A stretch of DNA of 21,014 nt, from the NCBI GenBank assembly GCA_905397405.1, contig CAJPVJ010000728.1, positions 1-21,014 on the forward strand. Reading direction: 5' to 3'. This DNA is from Oppiella nova (Eukaryota > Arthropoda > Arachnida > Sarcoptiformes > Oppiidae). Below are positions 11,180 to 20,570 of this stretch, piece by piece. Every line of letters starts with the position of its first letter. Positions within the stretch are counted from its first letter, which is position 1. Under the pieces are notes generated by a model. It was not told the DNA's origin, made no database searches, and worked only from the letters and a program-made list of their open reading frames with translations. Position numbers and translations under genes: made by a program.

Positions 11180-12579
11180 AAATATGATGCTCGCTATTAA
11201 TGGGAAATATCGACACAAACGGCACTTCTTTATACAACAACTTTTGTAAACCGTATTCTTGAAGCAAACATAAGTTGCGATCAATTTTGTTTTGATGGCA
11301 TCTGTTTGTGTGAAAAAGTCCTGCGGCTAACCATTAAAGTTAATAATACAACAAAGAAATTGTGCGCCGAATAATGTATTAATACATTAATTATATTTTA
11401 ATTTTATACAAACAGTAATCAAAATCCAGTTGTACTCCAAGCGATGCTTTACTTCATTTGAATACTAGTCAAGAGATAAACAAACTAAACAATTATATGC
11501 AGTAAATAATTATAGAGTGGGCTATATTTCCAACAAATTTATCGCAGCTTTACTGCTATATAAGTTGTGTTTTTAAGCTAAAACAAAACTTATAATTGAA
11601 TTTCTAAATTCTAATCATAAAATAATGAGTATTTGCACACAATTCTTGTCATATAAATATACATAACATGTATATAATTAGTGTAATTCTATTTAGAAAG
11701 TTAATGACATTTACTGTACATGAATTCAAATATTTTGTTTTACATTCAATTTTAATATTAATTAAGTCAGAAATGACCAGAATTATCAAAATGTTCTACC
11801 ATTTCAAGTAAAGCCTAAAACAGTGACTAAATTTAATATTGACTTCACGACAGCCCCAGACCTCTCGTTACACAAAAACTTTACGATGAGATATAGTCTC
11901 TCAAAAATATATACAAATATTCGGTGTTTTGCTGACAAATGACTGACTATTCATACCACATGAATGCATTGTGTTTAAAATACAGTATCGTTATTGTGTA
12001 AATTGTACTGTATAACATAATACTGTATATTCAGTTCAGTAATTTACTTTTACTAATGAGTAAGCTTCCAAATGCAATAATGCCAGAATTTCAATTGAAA
12101 GTTTTAAACTTAAAATTTATTATAATTAATGACTGTGAGTGTAATTAAATTTAATTATTTAACAAATTCAATATTTTATTCAATTAATTTGTATATTAAT
12201 TGAAATAGTAAAATGCTTTAATAAAAGCTAATACTAGTCAAGCTCTAGGTCTTGATAAAAATATTGACACTTTATTATTTAATGAAAATAGTGTATTATA
12301 TGTGAGAAAGCAAATGATTCATTGGATTATAATTTTAATGTTTATAAGCGTTACCAACATTTAGGCAGAGATTAATTTGGTATTTAGTGTTTGGCAACGG
12401 TTTGAATTAAATAAATTTACATAACATTAGTAAAACTCTATTAATATATTATTTTGTGATTTAAGGGATGATTTGTTCAAAAGGGAACTCAATGTTCAGT
12501 GTTTGAGTTAATATAACATTTTGAATAAAAAGTATACTTTGAATAGAGTATTACAAGTGTTTTAAATTTGGAGAATAAT
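11180..12579. other. AT-rich spacer with two small G+C-elevated patches
   Basis: Patches of more balanced composition occur around 11,180-11,340 and 11,830-11,960, with no supported ORF longer than a few tens of codons. Several TACTGTA/TACAGTA copies occur, including a spaced pair at about 12,006 and 12,020. No RNA gene was recognised. Confidence 0.65.
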
Positions 12580-13529
12580 TGAAGCGTAAAATAAGGCGAT
12601 AGGGATCGGTTGCTGTGACCGCATAATCAGTTTCAAATAACTAATAACTTATTATTTAATATTAATATATACAAAATCTTGAGAGTTGTACTCAATTTGA
12701 TTGATGCAAACTCTTGGCTATTATGAACACAAGCGTCACAACCATCACAACCATCTCTACCACAAACACTGCATAAAAGAAGACAATTTCACGCAAAAGC
12801 TGTTCCCGTTTGTTAAGATCAGTCGCGTTGACATCGATTAATGATAAGCAATCGGTTTATATTATGGCACAGTATCGGAAAGATTTACATTTTTGGCTAA
12901 TGTTTTATAAATAGCAAACTATTGTATTGTCACGAGTGGAGGGCCCTCTCAGCTCTTATTCATATTTTGCTTTTCCACTCAAATGCTGTTAAATAATGAT
13001 TTAAACTCAGGCTTCTGTTGTGGGTATATATTGTGGTCTTAAGAATAGACACAATATTCTTAGCCATTGATACACAAGCGCTCGAATGGTATGATTTGAA
13101 TGGAAATGAAAAGTGAGAAATACTCGAAACACAGTTTAGCTTTGCTTTCGGGGATATAACAAGTTTAGGGCATATTTTTAGTGCTATTTTGCCTTAAAAT
13201 ATAATAGCAATGAGAGGCCCTTTGGTAGGCTCTTTAACTTTACGACTTCTCTACTTACAAATGGACCACTTCTTCACATGGAGTGCCTCTTTGTGCTCTC
13301 TATTCAATGAGTCCGTACGCAGACTTATAGGACTATTGCCTTTCAGTGTGCGATCGATCTCTGCTCCTCTTTTGTCCTTTCAATGCCTGAGCCCACAGTC
13401 ACAGTCAAAGTGAGTGCATATTTTCAAGTGTCAAACAAAATATTATGTAATGATATGTGAAATGTGAACACAACTCCTACATTGGCTTTGATTCGCCACA
13501 CTTTGCTTTTCTCATGTTTTCCAACTAAA
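12580..13529. promoter_or_regulatory. FoxB upstream region, G+C-elevated
   Basis: This is the proximal upstream region of FoxB, markedly less AT-rich than the preceding kilobases. It contains a tandem CACAACCAT pair (12737-12754), a 7-bp inverted repeat TAAGAAT/ATTCTTA (13040-13046 with 13056-13062) and several ATTA homeodomain-type cores. An internal 67-codon frame (13210-13413) shows no protein-like content and is not called. Assignment as proximal regulatory DNA is by position. Confidence 0.4.
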
Positions 13530-13570
13530 CTCCTCCTAAAAGCTATGTTTTCACTACAAATTAGGAGGAG
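13530..13570. repeat. Perfect 10-bp inverted repeat
   Basis: CTCCTCCTAA (13530-13539) is the exact reverse complement of TTAGGAGGAG (13561-13570), with a 21-nt spacer. It abuts the CT tract, so the right arm merges into a GAGCTC junction. Confidence 0.9.
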
Positions 13571-13593
13571 CTCTCTCTCTCTCTCTCTCTCTC
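13571..13593. repeat. (CT)n microsatellite
   Basis: A 23-nt pure CT tract. Read on the minus strand it is a GAGAG array, the recognition motif of GAGA factor in insects. It is complementary to the GA tract 18 nt downstream. Confidence 0.95.
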
Positions 13594-13609
13594 GCATTCA
13601 TTGTATTTA

Positions 13610-13611
<2 letters not shown>

Positions 13612-13644
<33 letters not shown>
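13612..13644. repeat. (AG)n/(GA)n microsatellite
   Basis: A 33-nt pure AG/GA tract about 0.5 kb upstream of the FoxB start. With the preceding CT tract it forms a large inverted pair with an 18-nt spacer. GAGAG arrays are classical binding sites for GAGA factor at developmental promoters and Polycomb response elements in insects; use here is inferred. Confidence 0.95.
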
Positions 13645-13647
<3 letters not shown>

Positions 13648-13675
13648 GGGGTATGATGGGTGAGGGGGTGAGGGG
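13648..13675 (+). other. Predicted G-quadruplex-forming tract
   Basis: Four G runs (13648-13651, 13658-13660, 13664-13668, 13672-13675) are separated by loops of 6, 3 and 3 nt, fitting the G3+N1-7 rule exactly. It directly follows the GA tract, extending a purine-rich strand of over 60 nt. This is rare in DNA of such low G+C. Confidence 0.75.
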
Positions 13676-13882
13676 TAGTCAAAAATAAAGAGAATGTTGA
13701 GAAGTGTTGCAAATATTGGAACTATAGTATAGGTGTTTGCTTTAGTGAACGCATGCACACCATAAGCACATAGAGTATGAAGTGGTGAGGAATCGAGAGA
13801 ATGGATGTGTTTGTAGTTCACATTCCGCCTCAATGTATGCCTGACTGGCCTGTGATCGCAGGTGTGCTTTCAAACTGATCTC

Positions 13883-13955
13883 TATAAGGATCACAATTTT
13901 GTTTGTGTTGTCGTGCGATATAGACATTCACACATTAAGACAAACGCTTTCATTC
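13883..13955 (+). promoter_or_regulatory. Possible FoxB core promoter
   Basis: TATAAGGA at 13883-13890 and a weaker TATAGA at 13919-13924 precede TCATTC at 13950-13955, which matches the arthropod initiator TCAKTY; the TATAGA lies about 33 nt before the initiator A. Motifs of this kind are common by chance in AT-rich DNA, so the start site needs transcript evidence. Confidence 0.25.
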
Positions 13956-13986
13956 AGTATTAATCTTATATTTAATCAATATTCTA

Positions 13987-14045
13987 ATGATTTCATGATT
14001 TCCTTACTATTGAGTCATCACCAGAATTGTCGTCAATTGTCTTAA
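13987..14045 (+). CDS. Two overlapping short upstream ORFs
   Basis: A 3-codon ORF (13987-13998) overlaps the start of a 16-codon ORF (13995-14045, peptide MISLLLSHHQNCRQLS). They lie in the FoxB leader if transcription starts near 13,950. They are more likely translation-control elements than functional peptides. Confidence 0.25.
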
Positions 14046-14080
14046 TTGTGAATAAAAAGTACAAAATATTTAATTAATAA

Positions 14081-14134
14081 ATGAATGGCATTATAATTGT
14101 GTTAAAAAAAGTTGTGAAAAGTTTGCACAAGTAA
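14081..14134 (+). CDS. 17-codon upstream ORF whose stop overlaps the FoxB start
   Basis: ATG at 14081 opens a frame encoding [17 protein letters not shown]. Its TAA (14132-14134) shares the A with the FoxB ATG (14134-14136), giving TAATG. The uORF start context is weak (T at -3), which would allow leaky scanning, while the overlap suits termination-reinitiation. The leader extent, and thus inclusion of this ATG in the mRNA, is inferred. Confidence 0.45.
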   Translation: MNGIIIVLKKVVKSLHK

Positions 14135-15339
14135 TGCCTCGTCCGGGAAGAAGCACTTACGGCGACCAAAAGCCTCCCTATTCTTATATATCGCTCACAT
14201 TTATGGCAATCCAGAGCTCGGGCGAGAAGATGTTAACACTGAGTGAGATCTATAAGTTCATTATGGATCGGTTCCCTTACTATCGCAAAAACACACAGCG
14301 CTGGCAGAACTCGTTGAGACACAACTTGTCATTCAACGACTGCTTCATCAAAGTTCCCCGAAGACCCGACAGACCGGGGAAAGGCAGCTATTGGGCACTC
14401 CATCCGACCTGTGGAGACATGTTTGAAAACGGATCCTTCTTGAGGAGACGCAAGCGATTCAAACTTCCCAAACATATGCGAGACATTGAAACGGCCCAGG
14501 CAGCCATGAATGAGTTCAAGCAAATGGAGGCCCAGAACTCGATTCAGGAACAGGCCAAGATGCGATTGACAGCACTGGCAGCCGCTCCCAGTCATCTGCA
14601 AAACAATATGCACTCAGACATCGGTCACACCATTCATCAAAACCCATACAAACAGTCCTTTTCTATCGAACACCTCATTGGACCGGAAAAGACCAAAGAA
14701 TCCAATTCGCAGTTATCTGTGGCTCAGCACCAGTTGGCCGTCGCTCAGGAACAGGCGGCGGCTGCTGTGCGGGCGGCCCTTCACGCGGCTTCCACCGGCT
14801 CACTCATCTCAGCGCAGGCATTCAGGCCGGGCTTACCTGCCTTTCCCGGAGCCGCTTCTGGTCCGCCGACCACAATGTCTTGGACTCCGCCCTACACGAC
14901 ATCATCAGCGATGGCAGTGGCGGCGGTGGCGGCCGCGTCACTACAATCTCAGTTCGGTCACAATGGCTGTGCGATGGGAACAACACCACTGGCACTGTCG
15001 GCAGACTTTCCTCATTTGCTGACAATGAACAGCGCATCCATGGCTTTAAGACACGGTCTCACAAATACCTCAAACAATTCCCTCAACTCTCTGAACTTCA
15101 ACTCACTTCCGGTGAGACAACACTTTCTGCCGGCTTTGCATCACTTCCCTAACTTCGCTGCGGCGGCCGCAGCCCTCGAGGCTCACGACCACACGGCTGC
15201 TCTGCTCAGTGCCGTCGGCTCTGCCAACCTCACGCCCCCACCCAACTGTTCGCCATCACCTCCTGTTAGAGTGGATTCCGTCTCAAGTGATGTCTCCGCA
15301 AAGTCTTTAGATGTCGTGTCCGACGAATCCTCCAAATAG
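14134..15339 (+). CDS. FoxB: Forkhead box B transcription factor, complete, intronless
   Basis: A nuclear DNA-binding transcription factor of 401 residues. The N-terminus [18 protein letters not shown] is the FoxB signature, shared with vertebrate FOXB1, Drosophila fd96Ca/b and nematode lin-31. The forkhead domain spans about residues 12-111. It includes recognition helix [19 protein letters not shown] (53-71), wing motif [16 protein letters not shown] and basic end RRRKRFK. A FSIEHLI stretch at 176-182 matches the conserved FoxB eh1-like Groucho-recruitment motif, implying repression. Ala-rich runs (about 204-219, 259-268, 342-347) and a Ser-rich acidic C-terminus follow. Having no intron is usual for FoxB. 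FoxB genes act in ventral ectoderm, nervous system and, in spiders, dorsoventral patterning. The ATG has G at -3. Two positions are unusual: F23 and T35, where most FoxB proteins have Ala and Pro. Coding G+C is far above the flanks. Confidence 0.97.
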   Translation: MPRPGRSTYGDQKPPYSYISLTFMAIQSSGEKMLTLSEIYKFIMDRFPYYRKNTQRWQNSLRHNLSFNDCFIKVPRRPDRPGKGSYWALHPTCGDMFENGSFLRRRKRFKLPKHMRDIETAQAAMNEFKQMEAQNSIQEQAKMRLTALAAAPSHLQNNMHSDIGHTIHQNPYKQSFSIEHLIGPEKTKESNSQLSVAQHQLAVAQEQAAAAVRAALHAASTGSLISAQAFRPGLPAFPGAASGPPTTMSWTPPYTTSSAMAVAAVAAASLQSQFGHNGCAMGTTPLALSADFPHLLTMNSASMALRHGLTNTSNNSLNSLNFNSLPVRQHFLPALHHFPNFAAAAAALEAHDHTAALLSAVGSANLTPPPNCSPSPPVRVDSVSSDVSAKSLDVVSDESSK

Positions 15340-16260
15340 AACTCATAAGACATGAATTTTTGACAGAATTTGTCATTTAGTGTAAAGAAAACATTTTGTG
15401 TTTAATAGTGTAAAGTAATTATTGATATAATGTATAGAACTGTATCAACCATATTATCATCTCATGACACCATTGCTTCTGTTCCTATAAACCAATGTCT
15501 TGAAGTCAAATGAAGACAACTATTAAGACTTTCTGCAATAATAACTTCCAAAAGATTATACAACGACTAAAGAACTGAAGAACTGATAATTCAGAAGATC
15601 TGACACTAAAGAGCATGAATTGAAATGAATTGAAACGAATGGTAGGAATAACTTGAATATAATTGTTATGATTCATAACATTTCAAATTGATATAACGTT
15701 AGGATTTAGTTGTTTTCAAGTGAAAGTAATCTATCATTTCGTAGCAAATATTGTAGAAATATATTATGATTTATAATCATTTATTGCTATTATTGTAAAG
15801 TCATAATTAAAAAATTTTATTTATGCCTCAAGTGATTAAAATGAGTCTCACGTTTGCTCATTAAAGTTATAAAATTGAAAAAATGCATTTGACTTATTTT
15901 AATAGTTAAGCGCGACTTTAAGTCACAATCAGTCATTCAGTCATTCATTTCTGCAAACATTGCAAACACGGTCTCAGAGAAGCCAAACACTGCATAAGTA
16001 TAGCAATAACTTAAAGCTAATAAAGCTTAATGTAATCACAGGTCTCACGACTCCTTTTGTACATCCACTCAATCACTCTATTCTGCATTCAATTCTCCAA
16101 ATTAGTCACAAATTCATCCTTTGTCTCATACAGACTGAAGTACACTCTCTAATTGAATTCAATCAATACATCACAGGATTATCCGTTAACTTCACATCAA
16201 TTGTCTCTTATATCTTATACACTGTAGACTACCTCGAAACTTATAGCCAAATCATTTGAT
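15340..16260 (+). other. Probable FoxB 3' UTR
   Basis: Downstream of the TAG stop there is no further gene. The composition stays somewhat more balanced than the far spacer to about 16,260. A 99-codon frame inside (15960-16259) begins at TTG rather than ATG and has no protein-like content, so it is not called. End-processing signals are listed separately. Confidence 0.45.
16019..16024 (+). terminator. Candidate polyadenylation signal of FoxB
   Basis: The first canonical AATAAA after the FoxB stop, about 680 nt downstream. ATTAAA variants occur earlier at 15835-15840 and 15860-15865 and could be used instead. Confidence 0.35.
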
Positions 16261-17310
16261 TAGAGCATATTTCTTAGTTTTACTATACAGTACCTGTATA
16301 CTACATGTATTTTGCAAACCTTTACGATTCGGGTTATTAACACAAATTCTGGATTAAATCCTATTAATAAAGAATTTGGATTCTGATACACATTAACGAT
16401 AATTTTATTATAATTTATTTGTGTTTACAATTTGCATTCATTTCATGCTTATACGAGTACAATTTTAATCTTTTAGATATTTAATCCAAATCCCAAAGTG
16501 ATACAATAAATTATAGATTTGTTTATTTTGTCCGTAACATAAATATTTATTTTATATTTATAACACTTATTATTATTTACATAAACATTAACTAGTGTTC
16601 AATAGAGACGTGAAGTACAGTAAAGTGCAAACATTTAAGTATTTTGCAGCTATTCATAAATCTTAAGATATTAAATCAATATTAGCATTACAAGCTTTTA
16701 TTTTCTTTTAAACATCTATTCTACAACTTTTATTGTACTGTATATAAAACTGTTGTGTATTGCTGTTTTTGCTTTTATAAATTAGAGCTGGTCATATAAA
16801 TACAGTGCAGTTTATGATTTTACGATATTCAAAATCATATTTAACATCATTGGCGACAATTTGTGACTTTTCTTACTTTCCTTTCTTTACGGTATAGAAA
16901 ATGTTAATTAATTCTATTTAAAAACGATTATATTTATATTTACTAATATTTTCTTATTAGAATATTTTTATCTAAATTTTATTCAAATTAAACTGTTTTC
17001 TATTCAATCTATAGAACAAATATTTACAATAGTATTACTTACTTTATTGAATTACTAAAGAATTAGAATTTCATTTTAATAAATTTTATTTAATATTATA
17101 TTCTTAATACGATAAAAAAATAATAAGAATTTCATATGAATCACAATCACAAGGAAAAGACGTTTAGTTACAATGAAAAAAGTCTAAATTAATTTCATAA
17201 AATTTTTAGGATGATAATATATTACCAATTAATTGAATGATATAATTGTCTAAATTCTAAAAAATGTAAAAGAAATCTTTATTATTATGGTTTTATTTAA
17301 TGATAACTAG
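16261..17310. other. AT-rich spacer, nothing recognised
   Basis: Dense stops in all frames. Three TACTGTA/TACAGTA copies (near 16285, 16616, 16735) are the only recurring pattern seen. Confidence 0.7.
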
Positions 17311-17547
17311 AGAAACAATAAAATAACGATCAAAACAAATGTTCACGACTTCAGGAATAAAGATAAAGTTTTGAAGTTATTATTAGAGGACATAGAGCTC
17401 AGAGAGGATTTGTGTTTTGCAATCATTTATTTTAGATCTTTATTTTTATGTCTAATAATTATATTCTTTAAGGGCTGTCGTCATAAGGAATTGTCGATTG
17501 GATGGCTATGTTTTGTTATAATGTTGTTTCCCTTTGCACTGCTCTAA
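17311..17547 (+). other. Open, ATG-poor hydrophobic frame, possible exon
   Basis: A 78-codon stop-free stretch with its only Met near the end. A TTCAG acceptor-like site precedes 17355, after which the frame reads NKDKVLKLLLEDIELRED and then two hydrophobic segments to TAA 17545-17547. The length is within chance expectation for the window. It may be a decayed or terminal exon of a membrane protein, but no family is recognised. Confidence 0.12.
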
Positions 17548-17761
17548 GTTAACTTAATTATGATGTCTATTGTACTATAAATTCACACAAAAGTATTAAA
17601 TTATTAGTGGTTAGCGTTTGCTTCATAATAATGAGTGTAGAGTAATTCAACAATTTATATAATTTTTCGGTGCAATAAATACAAACAATTGAGTGAATTG
17701 TTTTGAAAACTATTAAAAATTCATTATTTAATAATTTTCATTGAATTGGTTTGAAAAGAAT

Positions 17762-17836
17762 ATGCGATTTGTAGAGACGTGGATAGTCTTCATCGCTATT
17801 TTATTCATGATATCGTTTAACACTAATATTGAATAG
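17762..17836 (+). other. 24-codon ORF resembling a signal peptide
   Basis: The peptide starts MRFVETWIVFIAILFMIS, a charged start plus hydrophobic core. No strong splice donor follows before the stop, so linkage to the frame at 17907 is not supported. Listed because it precedes that frame by only about 70 nt on the same strand. Confidence 0.1.
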
Positions 17837-17906
17837 GAATTGCAATCATTGGTCTTATAGAGTATTATTTGCGGTGTTTTCTAATTTGTAGTCTAATCTG
17901 CGGCTA

Positions 17907-18251
17907 ATGTCCATAAAATTGAGTGCCCTTCAGATGAGCGTATTGGGGCCTAAAGCCAAACAAAATTCTTGTATTCAGTTATGTCTGTGTGATGTTTGGC
18001 TCAAACAAACCTATGAACTGTTGTGTGAATGGCATTCATTTCAATACAAGTCAACATTTAATACCTATGGGTCACAAAAAACGTATTTACTCAATGAGCT
18101 AATGGTAAGACATCTCAAACGCAATACAATTTACTTCTTAATAGCAGCTATTATTAGCATATCTGTTCATGTATACCTGGATCATTGTGGTGGTGTGTGC
18201 TTGTTGTGGGTGGTCTTTATGGCCTATCAGTCCCTCTATTATATCTACTAA
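17907..18251 (+). CDS. Unassigned 114-codon frame with two membrane segments
   Basis: After FoxB this is the longest ATG-started frame in the window outside recognised genes, and a frame this long is not readily expected by chance here. The first half is soluble and cysteine-containing (CIQLCLCDVWLKQTYELLCEW), followed by two hydrophobic segments: TIYFLIAAIISISVHVYL, about residues 75-92, and GGVCLLWVVFMAYQSLYYIY at the C-terminus. An ATG|GTAAGA donor-like site near 18103 and a CTTCAG acceptor-like site before ATG 17934 mean it could instead be a spliced exon starting MSVLGPKAK. The stop lies in the loop and right arm of a strong hairpin. No family is recognised. Confidence 0.3.
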   Translation: MSIKLSALQMSVLGPKAKQNSCIQLCLCDVWLKQTYELLCEWHSFQYKSTFNTYGSQKTYLLNELMVRHLKRNTIYFLIAAIISISVHVYLDHCGGVCLLWVVFMAYQSLYYIY

Positions 18252-18259
18252 TAGAGGGA
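18231..18259. repeat. 11-bp perfect hairpin at the end of the 17907 frame
   Basis: TCCCTCTATTA (18231-18241) and TAATAGAGGGA (18249-18259) are exact reverse complements with a 7-nt loop. The TAA stop of the preceding frame is the first three bases of the right arm. Confidence 0.9.
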
Positions 18260-18379
18260 TGCAATGAAATACCATCGACACAAAAGTCATTCACAACCAA
18301 ATACTTGAGAACTATTGTCAGAAGCAATGCATTTCGATGACTATCATAACCGTTAATATATCCATCTATTCATTATTCC

Positions 18380-18436
18380 TATACTACAGTATATTATACT
18401 TATTATACTACAGTATGCTGTATACTGCACTGTAAT
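18380..18436. repeat. Short tandem duplication rich in ACAGTAT
   Basis: The 13-mer TATACTACAGTAT occurs at 18380-18392 and 18404-18416, a 24-nt period. The second copy runs into an inverted CAGTAT/ATACTG pair. This is the densest cluster of the dispersed TACAGTA motif. Confidence 0.8.
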
Positions 18437-18439
18437 GAA

Positions 18440-20280
18440 CACACCATTCATTCCTATGCAATAAATAGTGGCTATAAATCCAGTACATTTCATTACATAC
18501 CAAATACAATGTTTGAATTGTGATTTAATTCATTCAACTCTATCTTTGTATCGCGAAAATATAATTAAAGAATTTGTAAACATATACTGTATTACAACTA
18601 AAAAGTGATACCTCTCTTCATTACTCCATTGAGTTGGAGTAAAGAATTGAAAATTATTTATTTATTTATATATCCATTGATATATTGATTACATTATAAA
18701 CAAGAGAAGCAGTGAATCGTGAATACTATGGTTGGACTGGAGTTCCACACAAAAGCCATTCACAGAGAATGAGTCACTTCTGAAGACTCCTGTCGTGAAA
18801 CTTGAGGCACAGGTGCGACAGATCTGTCCCAACATTAATCTAACTTTGATTATACTGTATTCACTCAAATCATATGTCAATATTTAAATATAATATATCT
18901 TTTAAAGTTAAGCAATCAAATTCTAGCATTTATTTAACATAAGATTATAAAAGTTAAATTAATTGAATTATTTTTATGTAAATATGGCATTTTAGCAAAC
19001 AAACTTAATATTAATATCTCGGTATTTGATTAGTTATGCCATTGTATCCACAAAACGCTATTGAAGTATTTAGAAGTTATATAGATTTTAATCTTAATTA
19101 ATTACCTAATGATTGAGTGCTGTAATGGTTTGTCTTCATTGGAATCAAGTGTAATGTTGAACCCGTTTTCTAAAGTATTTTCTTATTGTTTATCATATGA
19201 ACAAAAAGTTAGAATTTACAGAAATAAAACATAAGGCATTGATTGTTATGTGAAATACATTTATTTAATTCAACTAATAATCCAAAGAGTGATTCATTAA
19301 TTATTGTTTGAAGATATCCGATAAGGTTTATAATCAACTTATTATAGCGCATAATATATTATCTGTAAAATTATAATAATTTTAAAAATATTATTAATGA
19401 GTACATAAATAGTGTATAACATGTTTGATGTTTTATAACAGGTTTGATTACAACTTAGGATAACAAGTAATGCAATGTAACATTTCAAGAAAAACATAAA
19501 AATAATTCAAATATAGAAAAACCGATTAAACGAAAGGAATTGATTTAAAACAAGAGTTTAAACTTTGTTTTATTGAAAGCTAATGAATAGGTTTTATAGA
19601 ATATTCTAAAACTCTATTCGTATTCTATGAATTAGATGTTTGAAAACATACAGTATTTGTGAAATCAATGAAAATTAAAGGCAATGAAGTAATTGTTTTT
19701 TAGAAACAATCGTAAATCATAAGACATTTTTCTAATCTAAATGAAACAAATAACTTATAACATTAGAAAATATTATTTAGTTTTATGAGTTTTCAAGGAT
19801 TGCAATCAATAGCATGTTTGTAGTAAAATGTCATAATTTTGATGTATACTGTAAATCTTTCAGTCCATTAGAAAAATTAGGATTTAATACAAATGTTAAG
19901 GTTTTAATAAAATGGCATAAATTCATTAAATAAAATAATATTAAAAACATAGCATAACATTTAGCATAGCATATGATTACAGCATTAAATTAATGGTTTA
20001 ATAAAAGCTTTTAAATAATTAGAAATAAAGGAATAGTGTTTGTTGTTTCATGTTTGGTTTATTTGAAAATCATTAGATTTAAATGAGTTTTTATTTATGA
20101 GAGGAATGTTAGCAAAATATTGAAGTTGTTTATTGAGAATATCGTGGAGTATTTGAATTGAATGTATAATTTGTGACAAACAGATGGATGAGTGCATTAA
20201 CCGAAAAGACTCGTTGTATTACATATGACTGTTTATTTTTACTTATCTTTAATGATTGATATTAAAGTCAATGAGATTTT
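18440..20280. other. AT-rich spacer, no supported gene
   Basis: Mostly low-G+C DNA. A patch at about 18,700-18,880 has better composition and is open on both strands (a 63-codon minus frame and a + frame reading KTPVVKLEAQVRQICPN), but neither has a family match or a clean gene structure. An 18-mer resembling ACACAAAAGYCATTCACA occurs at 18278-18295 and 18747-18764 (17 of 18 bases identical). Confidence 0.6.
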
Positions 20281-20560
20281 TTCGACAGCAATAAGAATAG
20301 CAGTGATAGCAGTGATAGCAATGCAAAGCAAAGAATAGTTTTGTAAATATTATTGAAGTCTTGACAACCATTGAATGTTTTTTGTATTTTGATTTTTATT
20401 GGCTGCCTGTGTTGGTAGAGTTGGCAGCTATGACTTAGTCCGAGTCATTACACACGACAATAATAGGGTCCGATCGCACCGATAGCATTGGCCAACAGTT
20501 TTGATGTGAAACTTGTATTTTCATCTCATGTCAAACCAAGTGAACAAAAACATACATTTG
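20281..20560. promoter_or_regulatory. G+C-elevated island with short tandem repeat
   Basis: It contains three tandem copies of ATAGCAGTG (20297-20323, the last with one change) and an inverted ATGACT/AGTCAT pair (20430-20435 with 20443-20448) around an AP-1-like half site. No coding frame is supported. It is a candidate regulatory patch by composition only. Confidence 0.25.
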
Positions 20561-20570
20561 TTTCTGAAAA

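Noticed and set aside
11186-11251. 21-codon ORF starting MMLAINGKYRHKRH
   Set aside because: Too short and isolated to distinguish from chance; no transcript signals.
13210-13413. 67-codon + frame in the FoxB upstream region
   Set aside because: No motif, no splice context and a composition compatible with chance in a G+C-elevated stretch.
13561-13927. Minus-strand frames of 90 and 61 codons upstream of FoxB
   Set aside because: The larger consists mainly of Ser-Leu and Glu-Arg repeats produced by translating the CT/GA microsatellites; the other overlaps it in a different frame and has no recognisable content.
14678-15152. Long alternative-frame ORFs over the FoxB C-terminal half (both strands, up to 114 codons)
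   Set aside because: They are shadows of the G+C-rich FoxB coding sequence; residue content is Arg/Pro/Trp-rich in the way frame-shifted coding DNA gives, with no family resemblance.
15960-16259. 99-codon frame after FoxB
   Set aside because: It starts at TTG, not ATG, has low-complexity Ile/Ser/Leu/Thr content, contains the candidate FoxB poly(A) signal and resembles no family.
18278-18764. Near-identical 18-mers about 470 bp apart
   Set aside because: Seventeen of 18 bases match but the flanks do not align, so this is likely coincidence rather than a duplicated unit.
18689-18880. 63-codon minus-strand frame
   Set aside because: An equally open + strand frame covers the same bases, neither has a clean start-to-stop gene structure, and no family was recognised.
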